This document shows, piece after piece, positions 9,394 to 18,746 of a stretch of 43,442 nt of DNA. How positions within the stretch are numbered: position 1 is the first letter of the stretch; each line of letters begins with the position of its first letter. The position numbers and the translations under genes are program-made. Source of the stretch: Candidatus Alistipes intestinigallinarum (GTDB lineage Bacteria; Bacteroidota; Bacteroidia; Bacteroidales; Rikenellaceae). The stretch spans positions 1-43,442 of the forward strand of contig DXDA01000012.1 of NCBI GenBank assembly GCA_019115745.1, given 5' to 3'. Under the pieces are notes generated by a model. That model was not told the origin of the DNA, searched no databases, and saw only the letters and a list, made by a program, of their open reading frames with translations.

Positions 9394-12300
9394 ATGAAAA
9401 ATGATTTATCTCACATGGTGTTGACAGTTCTGCTATCCTTTTTTTTCATGGGAACTGTTGCGGCTCAAGAGTCCAAGCTCAGTGTCAAGTGCGTCGTTGA
9501 GGATAAATCGGGGCCTTTAGCCGGTGTGAATGTGTACGTCAAAGGGACGACCAACGGAACAATAACTAACTCCAAGGGCGTTGCTTCGCTCAATCAGGTA
9601 AAAGCGGAAGACACCATCGTATTCTCCTTTGTGGGCTACATCCAGCAGGAGGTCGTTGTCGGGAACCGTACCACGCTGGAGATCATCTTGCAGCAGGATG
9701 ACCTGACCCTTGAAGATGTCGTAGTGGTCGGCTACGGAACGCAGAAAAAGGTGAACCTGACGGGGGCCGTCTCTCAGATCGATATCAATGAATCCTTTCT
9801 TTCGAAACCGTTAACCAATGTATCATCGGCCCTGGCCGGTCTGAATGCAGGTGTCCAGGCCAACCAAACCTCGGGACAGCCGGGATCCGACAACGCCAGC
9901 ATCTATATCCGAGGCATAGGAACCCTCAACAACAATGCCCCGCTGATCCTCATCGACGGTATTGAGGGTCCGATCGACGCCATCAACCCGGCCGACATCG
10001 AATCGATCTCCTTCCTCAAGGATGCCGCCGCATCGGCCATATATGGTGTACGAGCCGGAAACGGCGTCGTGCTTGTCACGACCAAGCAAGCCGAAAGGAA
10101 CAAGGTCAGCGTGACGTATAACGGTTCGATCGCCCTCACCCAACCGGTAAACCTCATCGATCTGGTCTCCAACTATGCCGACTACATGGAATTCTTCAAC
10201 GAGGCCCAGGCCAATTCCGGCATTCTGGTTCCCCAATACAACCAGGAGACGATCGATTTATGGCGAGAGAAATCGAAGTCTCCGAACGAGGTCAATGAGC
10301 TCGGCGTTCCGAACTACGTCGCCTATCCGAATACGGACTGGCAAAAGGTTCTTTTCCAGAATTCCTATATCCAGAGCCACAACATTTCGATGACGGCTGG
10401 CGGTGACAAGACGCGAATGCTGTTGTCGGCCAACTACGTGGACAATCCGGGTCTCGTGGAGAATACCGGCGTCAAGAGATATAACATCCGGGCCAATGCG
10501 GAGGCCGATGTCACCAAATGGCTCACGCTCGGCACGAAGACATACGCCTCCCAGGACGATTATGAGATGGGTAATTTCAGCAGTGCCAACTCCTATCTGA
10601 TTCAGACGAACCCGGGAGTCTATCCGAGATGGAACGGCCAGTACGGCGCTCCGGAGGCCTCGGAAGAGAACCCGATGTCGAACAACCTGCTCGAAAAACT
10701 CAACAATACCGACGGAACCAAACGGAGTTCCCGTATCAATACGACCTTGTTCAGCAAGATCAATTTCATGTCGAATCTCTCCTGGGAGTTCCGGTTCAAC
10801 TACAACCGTCGCTTCGATGAACAGCATACCTGGCCACAACGGGGCGGAGCCGTTCGTTTCAGCACCGGAACGGTAGCCCGGGAACCCATGGCATTGGCCG
10901 ACATGAGCGTCAACACCTATAACTTCACGAACTATTCCTATACGTTGGAGAATCTGCTCAGATACAATGTCACCATTGCAAAGAACCACGAGATCAGCGC
11001 ATTGGCCGGCTATCAGGAATTCTATTACCAAAGCAGTTGGCTCTCGACCGAGAAGAAGGGGCTGGCCGACGAGTATGCCACGATTCCGAGCGGAGCCACG
11101 ACTTTGATCTCCACGGAAGGCAGCAAGAACGATAATGCCTCGCGGTCGTGGTTCGGGCGTCTGAATTATGCCTACAAGTCAAGATACCTCTTCGAAGGAA
11201 ACCTGCGCTACGACGGAACGTCGAAATTTCACCCGAAATATCGCTGGGGGTTGTTCCCCTCTGCCGCCGTTGCCTGGAGAATCACCGAGGAGAACTTCAT
11301 GAAATGGTCGCGCAAATACCTGGACAACCTGAAGATACGGGTTTCGTACGGACAACTTGGCAACAGTGCGGCCAGCGGAGATTACGATTACCAGTCGAAT
11401 TATGCCTTCACGGCGGGCTACAGCCTCAACAACGTAGAGCAGATCGCCATCAATGCCGCCAAGATCGCCAATATCAACATGGGTTGGGAACGCACCAACA
11501 TGTTCAACGTAGGTCTGGATCTGGCAGCGTTCGGCAACCGGCTCAATTTCCAGGCAGATGTCTATAACCGCGTGACGAAAGGCATTCTGTATGTTCCGAC
11601 GCTGATTCCGTCAATGGGAAACAAAACCTCGGCATCGATGAACCTGGCGAACGTTCAGAACCGAGGTGTCGAACTCACGGTCGGCTGGAAGGATCACATC
11701 AAGGATTTCCACTATTCGATATCGGCGAACATGGCCTTCAACAAGAACCGGGTATTGAAATACCAGGGCTCTCTCAAACAGGGCTGGGTGACGGACAAGG
11801 ACGGTAACCGGAAATGGGTTTCCAACCTTTCGGACGTCTCCAATGGCTCGACCCGCCGGGTTCTCGAAGGACATGAGATGTATGTATACTACCTGATGCC
11901 GACTTACAAAGGCAGTGGGAAACATTTCAATGCAGACGGCACGGTCGATATCAACGGTGGTCCGGTCGACGGCATGATCCGGACGGAAGATGACATGAAG
12001 TGGCTGCAGGCGATGATGGAGGCGGGCTATCAGTTCAGTCCTGGGAACACCGTCGGGAAGAACAACATCTGGTACGGTGACTACATCTACGCGGACACCA
12101 ATCAGGACAAGATCTACGGCAACTCGTACGACAATGAGTTCATCAACAAGTCGACGACACCGCGCGTCAACTACGGTATTCAGGTCAGCCTCCAATACAA
12201 GGGATTCGATTTCTACATGAACTGGGCCGGATCCGCAGGTTTCATGCTGTACTGGGCACCGAACGGCGGTTACAACAGTTCGAATCTCACCCATGGTTTC

Positions 12301-12666
12301 GGTATCAACAAGGAGATTGCCTACAACCACTATTTCTACGATCCGGAAGATCCGAACAATGCCCGGACAAACATCCACGGAAAGTATGAGCGTCTGACGG
12401 TCGGCAATGCCGGGACGCAAAACAACGTGGCCTCCACGCGCTTCCTGCATAAAGGCGACTTTCTGAAGCTGAAGAACCTCGTTCTGGGATACACTCTCCC
12501 GATAAAGAGAGTGGCTAATTTCCGGATGCCGAAGATCCGGGTCTTCCTATCCGGCGACAACCTGCTTCTTATCACGAAGTTCCCGGGACAGGATCCGGAA
12601 CTCGGAGCCAATCCGACCTACTCCTCTGTCCGACAGTTCTCGGCAGGCCTTAACGTGACCTTCTAA
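9394..12666 (+). CDS. SusC/RagA-family TonB-dependent outer membrane transporter
   Basis: The 1090-residue product is the outer membrane channel that imports glycan fragments using TonB energy. It has a signal peptide ending near VAAQ (residue 24), a CarboxypepD_reg-like beta domain (about 28-110), a plug domain (about 115-230) opened by VVVVGYGTQKKVNLTG and containing RGIGTLNNNAPLILIDG, and a 22-strand barrel ending in the usual aromatic residue (LNVTF). There is no STN domain, so it is a standard SusC and not an anti-sigma-linked type. It leads the second operon; SusD follows after 18 bases. Substrate is probably the oligosaccharides made by the PL8 lyase. Confidence 0.96.
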   Translation: MKNDLSHMVLTVLLSFFFMGTVAAQESKLSVKCVVEDKSGPLAGVNVYVKGTTNGTITNSKGVASLNQVKAEDTIVFSFVGYIQQEVVVGNRTTLEIILQQDDLTLEDVVVVGYGTQKKVNLTGAVSQIDINESFLSKPLTNVSSALAGLNAGVQANQTSGQPGSDNASIYIRGIGTLNNNAPLILIDGIEGPIDAINPADIESISFLKDAAASAIYGVRAGNGVVLVTTKQAERNKVSVTYNGSIALTQPVNLIDLVSNYADYMEFFNEAQANSGILVPQYNQETIDLWREKSKSPNEVNELGVPNYVAYPNTDWQKVLFQNSYIQSHNISMTAGGDKTRMLLSANYVDNPGLVENTGVKRYNIRANAEADVTKWLTLGTKTYASQDDYEMGNFSSANSYLIQTNPGVYPRWNGQYGAPEASEENPMSNNLLEKLNNTDGTKRSSRINTTLFSKINFMSNLSWEFRFNYNRRFDEQHTWPQRGGAVRFSTGTVAREPMALADMSVNTYNFTNYSYTLENLLRYNVTIAKNHEISALAGYQEFYYQSSWLSTEKKGLADEYATIPSGATTLISTEGSKNDNASRSWFGRLNYAYKSRYLFEGNLRYDGTSKFHPKYRWGLFPSAAVAWRITEENFMKWSRKYLDNLKIRVSYGQLGNSAASGDYDYQSNYAFTAGYSLNNVEQIAINAAKIANINMGWERTNMFNVGLDLAAFGNRLNFQADVYNRVTKGILYVPTLIPSMGNKTSASMNLANVQNRGVELTVGWKDHIKDFHYSISANMAFNKNRVLKYQGSLKQGWVTDKDGNRKWVSNLSDVSNGSTRRVLEGHEMYVYYLMPTYKGSGKHFNADGTVDINGGPVDGMIRTEDDMKWLQAMMEAGYQFSPGNTVGKNNIWYGDYIYADTNQDKIYGNSYDNEFINKSTTPRVNYGIQVSLQYKGFDFYMNWAGSAGFMLYWAPNGGYNSSNLTHGFGINKEIAYNHYFYDPEDPNNARTNIHGKYERLTVGNAGTQNNVASTRFLHKGDFLKLKNLVLGYTLPIKRVANFRMPKIRVFLSGDNLLLITKFPGQDPELGANPTYSSVRQFSAGLNVTF

Positions 12667-12684
12667 CCCCCAAAAACCGATACC

Positions 12685-14493
12685 ATGAAAAAGACATATC
12701 GCATATTTTCACTGACCGTATTGGCAGCCTCTCTATTTACCGCCGGCTGCAGCAATGATCTTCTGGATTGCAACCCGTACGATGCCATGTCTTCGGGTGT
12801 CGTCTGGTCGAACGAGACAAATGCCGACCAGGCCGTCCTCGGCGTATACCAGGCGATGATGTCGAGTTACATCGCCCTGATAGGCGGGCCTTCGTCCAAC
12901 ACCACCGATTCGTGGTCCATCGAGAGTTTGGGCTGGACTACCGACGCCCGAGCCACTCCGGCATGGGCGACCAACAACCTGACCCCCACCACCTCGCTCG
13001 TCGAGTTGTATTGGAAGGCGCATTATGAAGGGATTGCACGTGCAAACGACTGTCTGGTCAATCTTCCGAACGTTCCGATGGACAGCGGCAAAAAGGCCCG
13101 ACTCATTGCAGAGTGCAAATTCCTGTTGGCCTACTACTATTACCGATTGAATGCCGTATTCGGCGGGGTTCCGCTCTATATCGGCCAGACCTCGGCAGAG
13201 GACTACAAGAAAGAGCGTCCGACCGAGGAGGCGGTTTGGCGGAAAATCATCGACTTGCTGACGGATTGTATCAACGAGCCGAACCTCCCCAACAAATACG
13301 CCTCGGGCAACAACGACTACGGTCGGATTACGAAAGGTGCAGCCTATGCTCTGCGCGGGAAAACCTATATGTGGACAAAAGAGTGGGATCTGGCGGAACT
13401 CGACTTCAAGAACGTCAAATCATGCGGTTACAGTCTGTATCAGGGAGACTACAAAAAACTCTTCAAACGCGAAAACGAGCAATGCGACGAAATGATCTTT
13501 TCGGCACAATGCTATAACAAGCTGTGGCTGGGCAATTTCACCAATTTCCGCTTCGGATCGCACGTCTCCTACGGATGGGGCTGGAACAGCTACTATCCGA
13601 ACACCGATTTTGTCGACAGCTTCGAATATGCCGACGGCCGTCCCTTCTCGTGGGATGACTATTTCCCGGCCGATCCCGAGAATGGAATCCCGGCCTACTC
13701 CTCCATGGAGCCGACCCAGCGCCGTGTCTACTTCCTGCGCAACAACATGACAGCCTCGGAGATCAGCACCCACGAACGCTGGGGCGTAAGAATGGATCTG
13801 TACCTTCCGGATGGGAACGAAGAGCGTCTTGCTGCGGCGTATGAGACCCGAGATCCGCGTCTGATGGCGACGATCATCACTCCGAATTCGGAGTTCCTGG
13901 GATGCGTCAACGATGTGGAAAATACCTATTGGATGCGAACCCCCTACCGCGGTTATGCAGCTCCGAACTACGACATCGAGACGGATACCAAGACGCTGTA
14001 TCTCTATCTGTACCGGAAATTCGTGGCCGAAGGGAAAGAGGGAATGATCGACCGGGACTATTCCGACATCGATGTTCCGCTGATTCGTTATGCGGATGTG
14101 CTACTGTGCCTTGCGGAGTCGATCAACGAACAGGGCCGGACATCGGAGGCTATTCCCTACATCAACGAGGTCCGGAAACGGGCCGGAGTGGCGGAACTCA
14201 ACACACCGGGCAATCCGTATGTCCAGGTTTCGGGCCAGGACGATCTGCGCAAGCGGATCCAGAAGGAGCGCCGCTGGGAGTTGTGTGGAGAGGCAGTAAC
14301 CTATTTCGACGAGGTCCGCTGCCGGACGCTGGCCGACTATTACGGCAATGGAGGCGGCAAGAAGGAGTGGTGGGGCATGGTCAATACCGCCTACAGTTGG
14401 CCCGAAGACGACCGCTTCTACCGCTGGCCCATTCCCCAGTCGGAAATAGACCAGAACAGCAATCTGTCGCAGAATCCATTCTATAACGAATAA
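12685..14493 (+). CDS. SusD/RagB-family glycan-binding lipoprotein
   Basis: The 602-residue product is the surface lid that captures glycan fragments for the SusC channel. The signal peptide ends in a lipobox (LFTAGC, lipid Cys22) followed by SNDLLDCNPYD, as is common in SusD proteins. A TPR-rich N-terminal half (about 60-330) is followed by the C-terminal RagB domain with INEVRKRAGV and the RIQKERRWELCGE segment typical of the family, and a YRWPIPQSEIDQN end motif. It is close behind susC and 38 bases before the GH105 gene, so it is co-transcribed. Confidence 0.96.
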   Translation: MKKTYRIFSLTVLAASLFTAGCSNDLLDCNPYDAMSSGVVWSNETNADQAVLGVYQAMMSSYIALIGGPSSNTTDSWSIESLGWTTDARATPAWATNNLTPTTSLVELYWKAHYEGIARANDCLVNLPNVPMDSGKKARLIAECKFLLAYYYYRLNAVFGGVPLYIGQTSAEDYKKERPTEEAVWRKIIDLLTDCINEPNLPNKYASGNNDYGRITKGAAYALRGKTYMWTKEWDLAELDFKNVKSCGYSLYQGDYKKLFKRENEQCDEMIFSAQCYNKLWLGNFTNFRFGSHVSYGWGWNSYYPNTDFVDSFEYADGRPFSWDDYFPADPENGIPAYSSMEPTQRRVYFLRNNMTASEISTHERWGVRMDLYLPDGNEERLAAAYETRDPRLMATIITPNSEFLGCVNDVENTYWMRTPYRGYAAPNYDIETDTKTLYLYLYRKFVAEGKEGMIDRDYSDIDVPLIRYADVLLCLAESINEQGRTSEAIPYINEVRKRAGVAELNTPGNPYVQVSGQDDLRKRIQKERRWELCGEAVTYFDEVRCRTLADYYGNGGGKKEWWGMVNTAYSWPEDDRFYRWPIPQSEIDQNSNLSQNPFYNE

Positions 14494-14531
14494 CTTCGGG
14501 AGACGTCGTACCGAATGACATTTGAGATCGG

Positions 14532-15629
14532 ATGAACAAGTTGTATGTAATCTTACTTACGGTTCTCACCTCCGTACATTGCGGGACCGCCTGGTCCCGC
14601 AATGACGAGGCGGCCGCAGTTTTGGCAATTGCAGATCGCGCCTACGAATATCAGGAGGCGCACCCAACGGGAACGGACCTATGGGAATGGCAGTACGGAA
14701 CCTACTATTCGGGGCTGTTCGACCTGTACCGGGTCAATCCGCAGATCAAATACCTGAAATCCATGATGTCGATGGGAAACCGCTATAAATGGTCCCTGCG
14801 TCCGCGCCCTTACGACGCCAACGTCTTTGCCATCGGGCACATGTACCTGGGCCTGTACAAGATTCTGGGCGATCCGAAGCTGATCGAAAACGTCGGGTAC
14901 AACCTGGATGCGAATTTCGAGCGGGACCCGCACCGTCCGGATGTCACCATGACAGGCAACCGATACTGGCACAACTGGTGGAGCTGGTGCGATGCGTTGT
15001 TCATGGCGCCTCCGACCTACACGTTGTACAGCGAAGTGACCGGCGATTCGAAATATCTGAACAAGATGGATGAATTGTGGAAGATCACCCATGCGCACCT
15101 GTACGACAAAACGGAAAGGCTCTATTACCGGGACGACAAATACATCGGGAAGTCGACGCCCAAGGGAGCCAAGGTATTCTGGTCGCGCGGGAACGGCTGG
15201 GTGATGGCCGGACTTGCCAAGGTGCTTCAATCGATGCCGGAAGAGTACGGCAACCGGGAATTCTACACAACCTTGTTTCAGGAGATGGCCTACCGGATCA
15301 AGGAGCTCCAGTTGCAGGAGGGATATTGGCCGACCTCCCTGCTCGACTCGTCTCATTTTGGAGGGCGGGAATCCAGCGGGACCTCCTTCTTCTGCTATGC
15401 GTTGTGCTACGGAATCAATGCGGGTCTGCTTCCTGAGAAGGATTTCCGGCAAACGGTGCTCTCGGCGTGGAAGTTTCTGTGCGAGAACGTGGATGAAAAC
15501 GGACGTCTGGGGTATGTCCAACTGGTCGGAGAATCGCCCGAGAATGTCCAGGAAAACCACACCGAATCCTATGGACAGGGGGCTTTTCTGATGGCTGCAA
15601 GCGAAGTCTACAAATTATTATTGCGATAA
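14532..15629 (+). CDS. Glycoside hydrolase family 105-like unsaturated uronyl hydrolase
   Basis: The 365-residue alpha6/alpha6 barrel enzyme should remove the unsaturated 4,5-uronate left by a lyase, by hydration of the double bond and release of a 5-keto-4-deoxyuronate. The candidate catalytic aspartates are Asp95 (RPYDANVFA) and Asp154 (WCDALFMAPP); SRGNGW (218-223) and SSGTSFF near the C-terminal part are typical of GH105 and not of GH88. A hydrophobic leader (residues 3-20) implies export to the periplasm. It sits 38 bases after susD and 3 bases before the M64 gene. In this locus it is the natural partner of the PL8 lyase. Distinction from GH88 is by motif and is fairly but not fully certain. 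Confidence 0.82.
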   Translation: MNKLYVILLTVLTSVHCGTAWSRNDEAAAVLAIADRAYEYQEAHPTGTDLWEWQYGTYYSGLFDLYRVNPQIKYLKSMMSMGNRYKWSLRPRPYDANVFAIGHMYLGLYKILGDPKLIENVGYNLDANFERDPHRPDVTMTGNRYWHNWWSWCDALFMAPPTYTLYSEVTGDSKYLNKMDELWKITHAHLYDKTERLYYRDDKYIGKSTPKGAKVFWSRGNGWVMAGLAKVLQSMPEEYGNREFYTTLFQEMAYRIKELQLQEGYWPTSLLDSSHFGGRESSGTSFFCYALCYGINAGLLPEKDFRQTVLSAWKFLCENVDENGRLGYVQLVGESPENVQENHTESYGQGAFLMAASEVYKLLLR

Positions 15630-15632
15630 ACC

Positions 15633-17567
15633 ATGAGATGTTTTATCATCCATCGAAGTCTCCGGATTCTTCTTCTTTTGTGTGCGGTGATCCTCAGCGC
15701 GTGCAATAACGAGGAGGATCCGCAGCTCGAAGTTTCGGGGAGCGAAATCATCTTGGTCGACGGTCAGAGCGTTGGCCAACTGGTCATCTCGACCAATGTT
15801 GACTGGTCGATTTCCGGGGTTCCTTCGTGGCTCAATGTATCGAAGCTCTCGGGAACTGGAGATGCCGTGGTCACCATCACGTTGACCAATATCAACAATT
15901 CGGACGAAGACCGCACCTGCGAACTGCTCATCAGCGGGAGTGCGGGAGAGCAAAGGGTAAGGGTTGTGAATCCGGCCATCTATCTGCGAACCGATCGGGA
16001 AACATACGAGATCTACGAAGGGACGGGCGAACACATCGTCATCACTATCTGTTCATCGACGGACTGGGCCCTTCAAGCCTCGGAAGAGGTCACGTCCTGG
16101 TGTGCGTTTTCGAAGGAATCGGGCTCGGGAGACGACGAGATCGAGTTAATCGTCAAAGAGGGGATCGAGCGCAATGTACGGGAATCGATTCCACTGGAGA
16201 TCGTCTATGGCAACAACAAGATCCACACGATCCAATTGTCGTACTATCCGGCCAATTCCGCGCCCTCTCAACCGGAATTGTCGGCTCCGACCGACCAATC
16301 GATGCCGGATGTGGGAGAGATCGTTTTCACATGGCAAAGTTCCGAGGATGCGGACGGGGATGCTGTATCCTATCGAGTCATCTTCTCCTCGACGCCGCCC
16401 TCCTCAGACGGGACACTCGTTCCCGAATATAGCGTGGAAACCGACGGAACCTCATGCGCCGTTCCGGGCACCATGGCTATCGGCCGCACCTATTGGTGGC
16501 AGGTCGAAGCATCGGACATTTTCGGAGCATCGTCCATTTCGGAGGCCCGCACCTTCACGATGACCTCAACAACGGGTTACCATGCAGACGGAGAGCATCT
16601 GCTGTACCGAGACCACAGCAGCTCGGGAAATCCCGTCAATCTGGTATTCATCGGCGACGGTTTTGTCAACAAGGACTATGTCCTCGGCGGGACTTTCGAT
16701 CAAATTGTATCGGATGCGGTCACCGCATTCTTCGACATCGAGCCGTACAAAACCTTCCAGAATTACTTCCGAATCTACCAGATAGCAGCCTACTCCTTTG
16801 AACAAGGGGCCACCTTTACCTACGAGAACGTGACCCGGAAAACCCGTTTCGGGTCGGTATTGGCCGGAGGCTCCTCCACCAACATCAAAGCGAACTACAA
16901 TGACATCTTCCAGGCCGTCAAGGAGATCGGATTTTCGGACGAAGATCTGAATCACACCTTGATCATCCTGCTCATCAACGTCGACAAATACGCCGGAACC
17001 TGCTATATGCAATCCGACGGCAAAGCGATCGCCATGTGTGCCCTCGACCAAAGCCGGGAGGATGGTTTGAAACGGCTGATCAACCACGAGGCCGGAGGTC
17101 ACGGCTTCGGTCGTCTGAGCGATGAGTACATCGTGTACGACAGAGCTCCGACCAGCAGTGAAATAGCCCGGATCCAATCCTGGAACAACTATCCCGCAAA
17201 CGATGTGAATAAATTTTATACGAACATTACATTCAGCTCCAATCAATCCGAAGCGGGCTGGAGTCCGTTCATCGGGCGTTCGGAATACCCGAAAGCGGGA
17301 GTCATCGAAGGTGCCTACTGGTCGATCGGCGCCTACAAGTGCGAGGAGACAGCCAATTGCATGATCGGCAATGATCCGTACTACAACGTGGCCTCGCGGT
17401 ATGCGATCTACCGCCGGATCATGAGCACCGCCGGCGAACCCTACTCGCTGGAACACTTCATCTCCATCGACAAGCACAAATATGAGGTTCCCGACCTCTC
17501 ACGCCGGAGCACTTATGTGGAAAACTTCATACCGCTTGGCACACCCATTCTGAAAGTAGTAAATTGA
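15633..17567 (+). CDS. BACON-domain lipoprotein with M64 (IgA peptidase-type) metallopeptidase domain
   Basis: The 644-residue lipoprotein (lipobox ILSAC, Cys24) carries two BACON-like domains (about 30-115 and 118-205; note WSISGVPSWLNVSKLSG), a fibronectin III-like domain (about 212-312) and an M64 peptidase domain (about 330-640). The metal site reads HEAGGHGFGRLSDEY, with His485, Glu486, His490 and the DEY at 497-499. The spacing between the two histidines is one residue longer than in a classical HExxH site. BACON domains usually hold enzymes at glycoprotein or mucin substrates, so a surface peptidase that trims a protein core next to glycan chains is plausible. It starts 3 bases after the GH105 stop and 6 bases before the next gene. 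Confidence 0.85.
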   Translation: MRCFIIHRSLRILLLLCAVILSACNNEEDPQLEVSGSEIILVDGQSVGQLVISTNVDWSISGVPSWLNVSKLSGTGDAVVTITLTNINNSDEDRTCELLISGSAGEQRVRVVNPAIYLRTDRETYEIYEGTGEHIVITICSSTDWALQASEEVTSWCAFSKESGSGDDEIELIVKEGIERNVRESIPLEIVYGNNKIHTIQLSYYPANSAPSQPELSAPTDQSMPDVGEIVFTWQSSEDADGDAVSYRVIFSSTPPSSDGTLVPEYSVETDGTSCAVPGTMAIGRTYWWQVEASDIFGASSISEARTFTMTSTTGYHADGEHLLYRDHSSSGNPVNLVFIGDGFVNKDYVLGGTFDQIVSDAVTAFFDIEPYKTFQNYFRIYQIAAYSFEQGATFTYENVTRKTRFGSVLAGGSSTNIKANYNDIFQAVKEIGFSDEDLNHTLIILLINVDKYAGTCYMQSDGKAIAMCALDQSREDGLKRLINHEAGGHGFGRLSDEYIVYDRAPTSSEIARIQSWNNYPANDVNKFYTNITFSSNQSEAGWSPFIGRSEYPKAGVIEGAYWSIGAYKCEETANCMIGNDPYYNVASRYAIYRRIMSTAGEPYSLEHFISIDKHKYEVPDLSRRSTYVENFIPLGTPILKVVN

Positions 17568-17573
17568 TAGCAT

Positions 17574-18746
17574 ATGAACAGTTACGAACGAGTCAAGACA
17601 ACGTTGAACCACGAAGAACCGGACCGGGTTCCATACGACTTGTCGGGGACGACCGTCACCGGCATCTGCCGCGGGGCGTTTCTGAACGCCATGCGCGAGC
17701 GAGGTCTGAGCACGTCATACGATGAAGCGGAATGCGATCCCATCTCGCAAATCGTCACTCCGATCGAGGAGACCCTCCAGGCGCTGAAATCGGACACACG
17801 GAGAATCGGAGCCCGCCGGGTTCCGGAGTACGAGAAGATCCGACAGAGAGATTCCGACGGGAGCTGGTCGCTTGTCGACCATTGGGACTGCGGATGGCGC
17901 ATGTCAGACCACGAACTCTATTACAGCCAATATTCCTATCCGCTGGGTGATGCGCCGTCGATTACGGAGGGGCTCAAGCACTGGGGCGTCCCGGCGTGGA
18001 ATGAGAAGATGATTGCACAGATGGAGAAGGACATTGAGCCATTGGCGCAGCATCTCGGGACCTACTGCGGGATTGCAGACCGCAACTGCGCCGGGCTTAC
18101 GGAGATGAGCACGCGCATCCGCAAACATGAAAACTGGTACATGGATACGGTACTGGATCCGGAGGGCGTGGAGGAGCTTGCCGAACAGATCACCCGTCAC
18201 AAACTCGCTTACTGGGAATCGCTGTTCGGCTGGCTGCGGAGAAACGGCTATCTCGACAAGATCCTCGTTGCATCGGAGTGCGACGATCTCGGGACCCAAA
18301 GTTCCACACTGATTGATCCGGCGCAACTCCGAGCCTGGATCATCCCGCGCTACAAGCGAATTTTCGCCTTCATCAAGGAGCAACACCCCACAGTAAAGAC
18401 CTTCATGCACAGTTGCGGAGCCATCCGTCCGCTTATTCCGGATCTGATCGACGCAGGTCTCGACATCCTGAATCCGGTCCAGTTCACGGCACACGACATG
18501 GACCTGAAGCGGCTAAAGGCCGACTTCGGAAAGGATCTCGTCTTCTGGGGCGGCGGCATCGACACGCAATCGACCCTGTGCAAAGGGACTCCCGACGAAG
18601 TTCGGGATCAGGTCAAGCGCATTCTGGATATCATGGCGCCGGGAGGAGGTTATGTCTTTGCCCCCGTCCACAACATTCAGGACGATGTCAGCGCGGCAAA
18701 TTTCTGGGCAATGTGGGATACACTGATGGAGTATGGAAAATACTGA
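17574..18746 (+). CDS. URO-D-fold protein with methyltransferase-type (MtaA/CmuA-like) zinc motif
   Basis: The 390-residue product belongs to the uroporphyrinogen decarboxylase superfamily, starting with the typical ERVKTTLNHEEPDRVPYD. It lacks a signal peptide and should be cytoplasmic. His279-Ser-Cys281 and Cys336 reproduce the HxC...C zinc site of corrinoid-dependent methyltransferases such as MtaA, which heme-pathway URO-D does not have. Glu235 in SECDDLG is also kept, as in many such relatives. Its place between the M64 peptidase and the MFS transporter (14-base overlap with the latter) ties it to the PUL and not to heme synthesis. A role in removing methyl groups from an imported compound is possible, but no corrinoid partner gene is in the window. 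Confidence 0.8.
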   Translation: MNSYERVKTTLNHEEPDRVPYDLSGTTVTGICRGAFLNAMRERGLSTSYDEAECDPISQIVTPIEETLQALKSDTRRIGARRVPEYEKIRQRDSDGSWSLVDHWDCGWRMSDHELYYSQYSYPLGDAPSITEGLKHWGVPAWNEKMIAQMEKDIEPLAQHLGTYCGIADRNCAGLTEMSTRIRKHENWYMDTVLDPEGVEELAEQITRHKLAYWESLFGWLRRNGYLDKILVASECDDLGTQSSTLIDPAQLRAWIIPRYKRIFAFIKEQHPTVKTFMHSCGAIRPLIPDLIDAGLDILNPVQFTAHDMDLKRLKADFGKDLVFWGGGIDTQSTLCKGTPDEVRDQVKRILDIMAPGGGYVFAPVHNIQDDVSAANFWAMWDTLMEYGKY

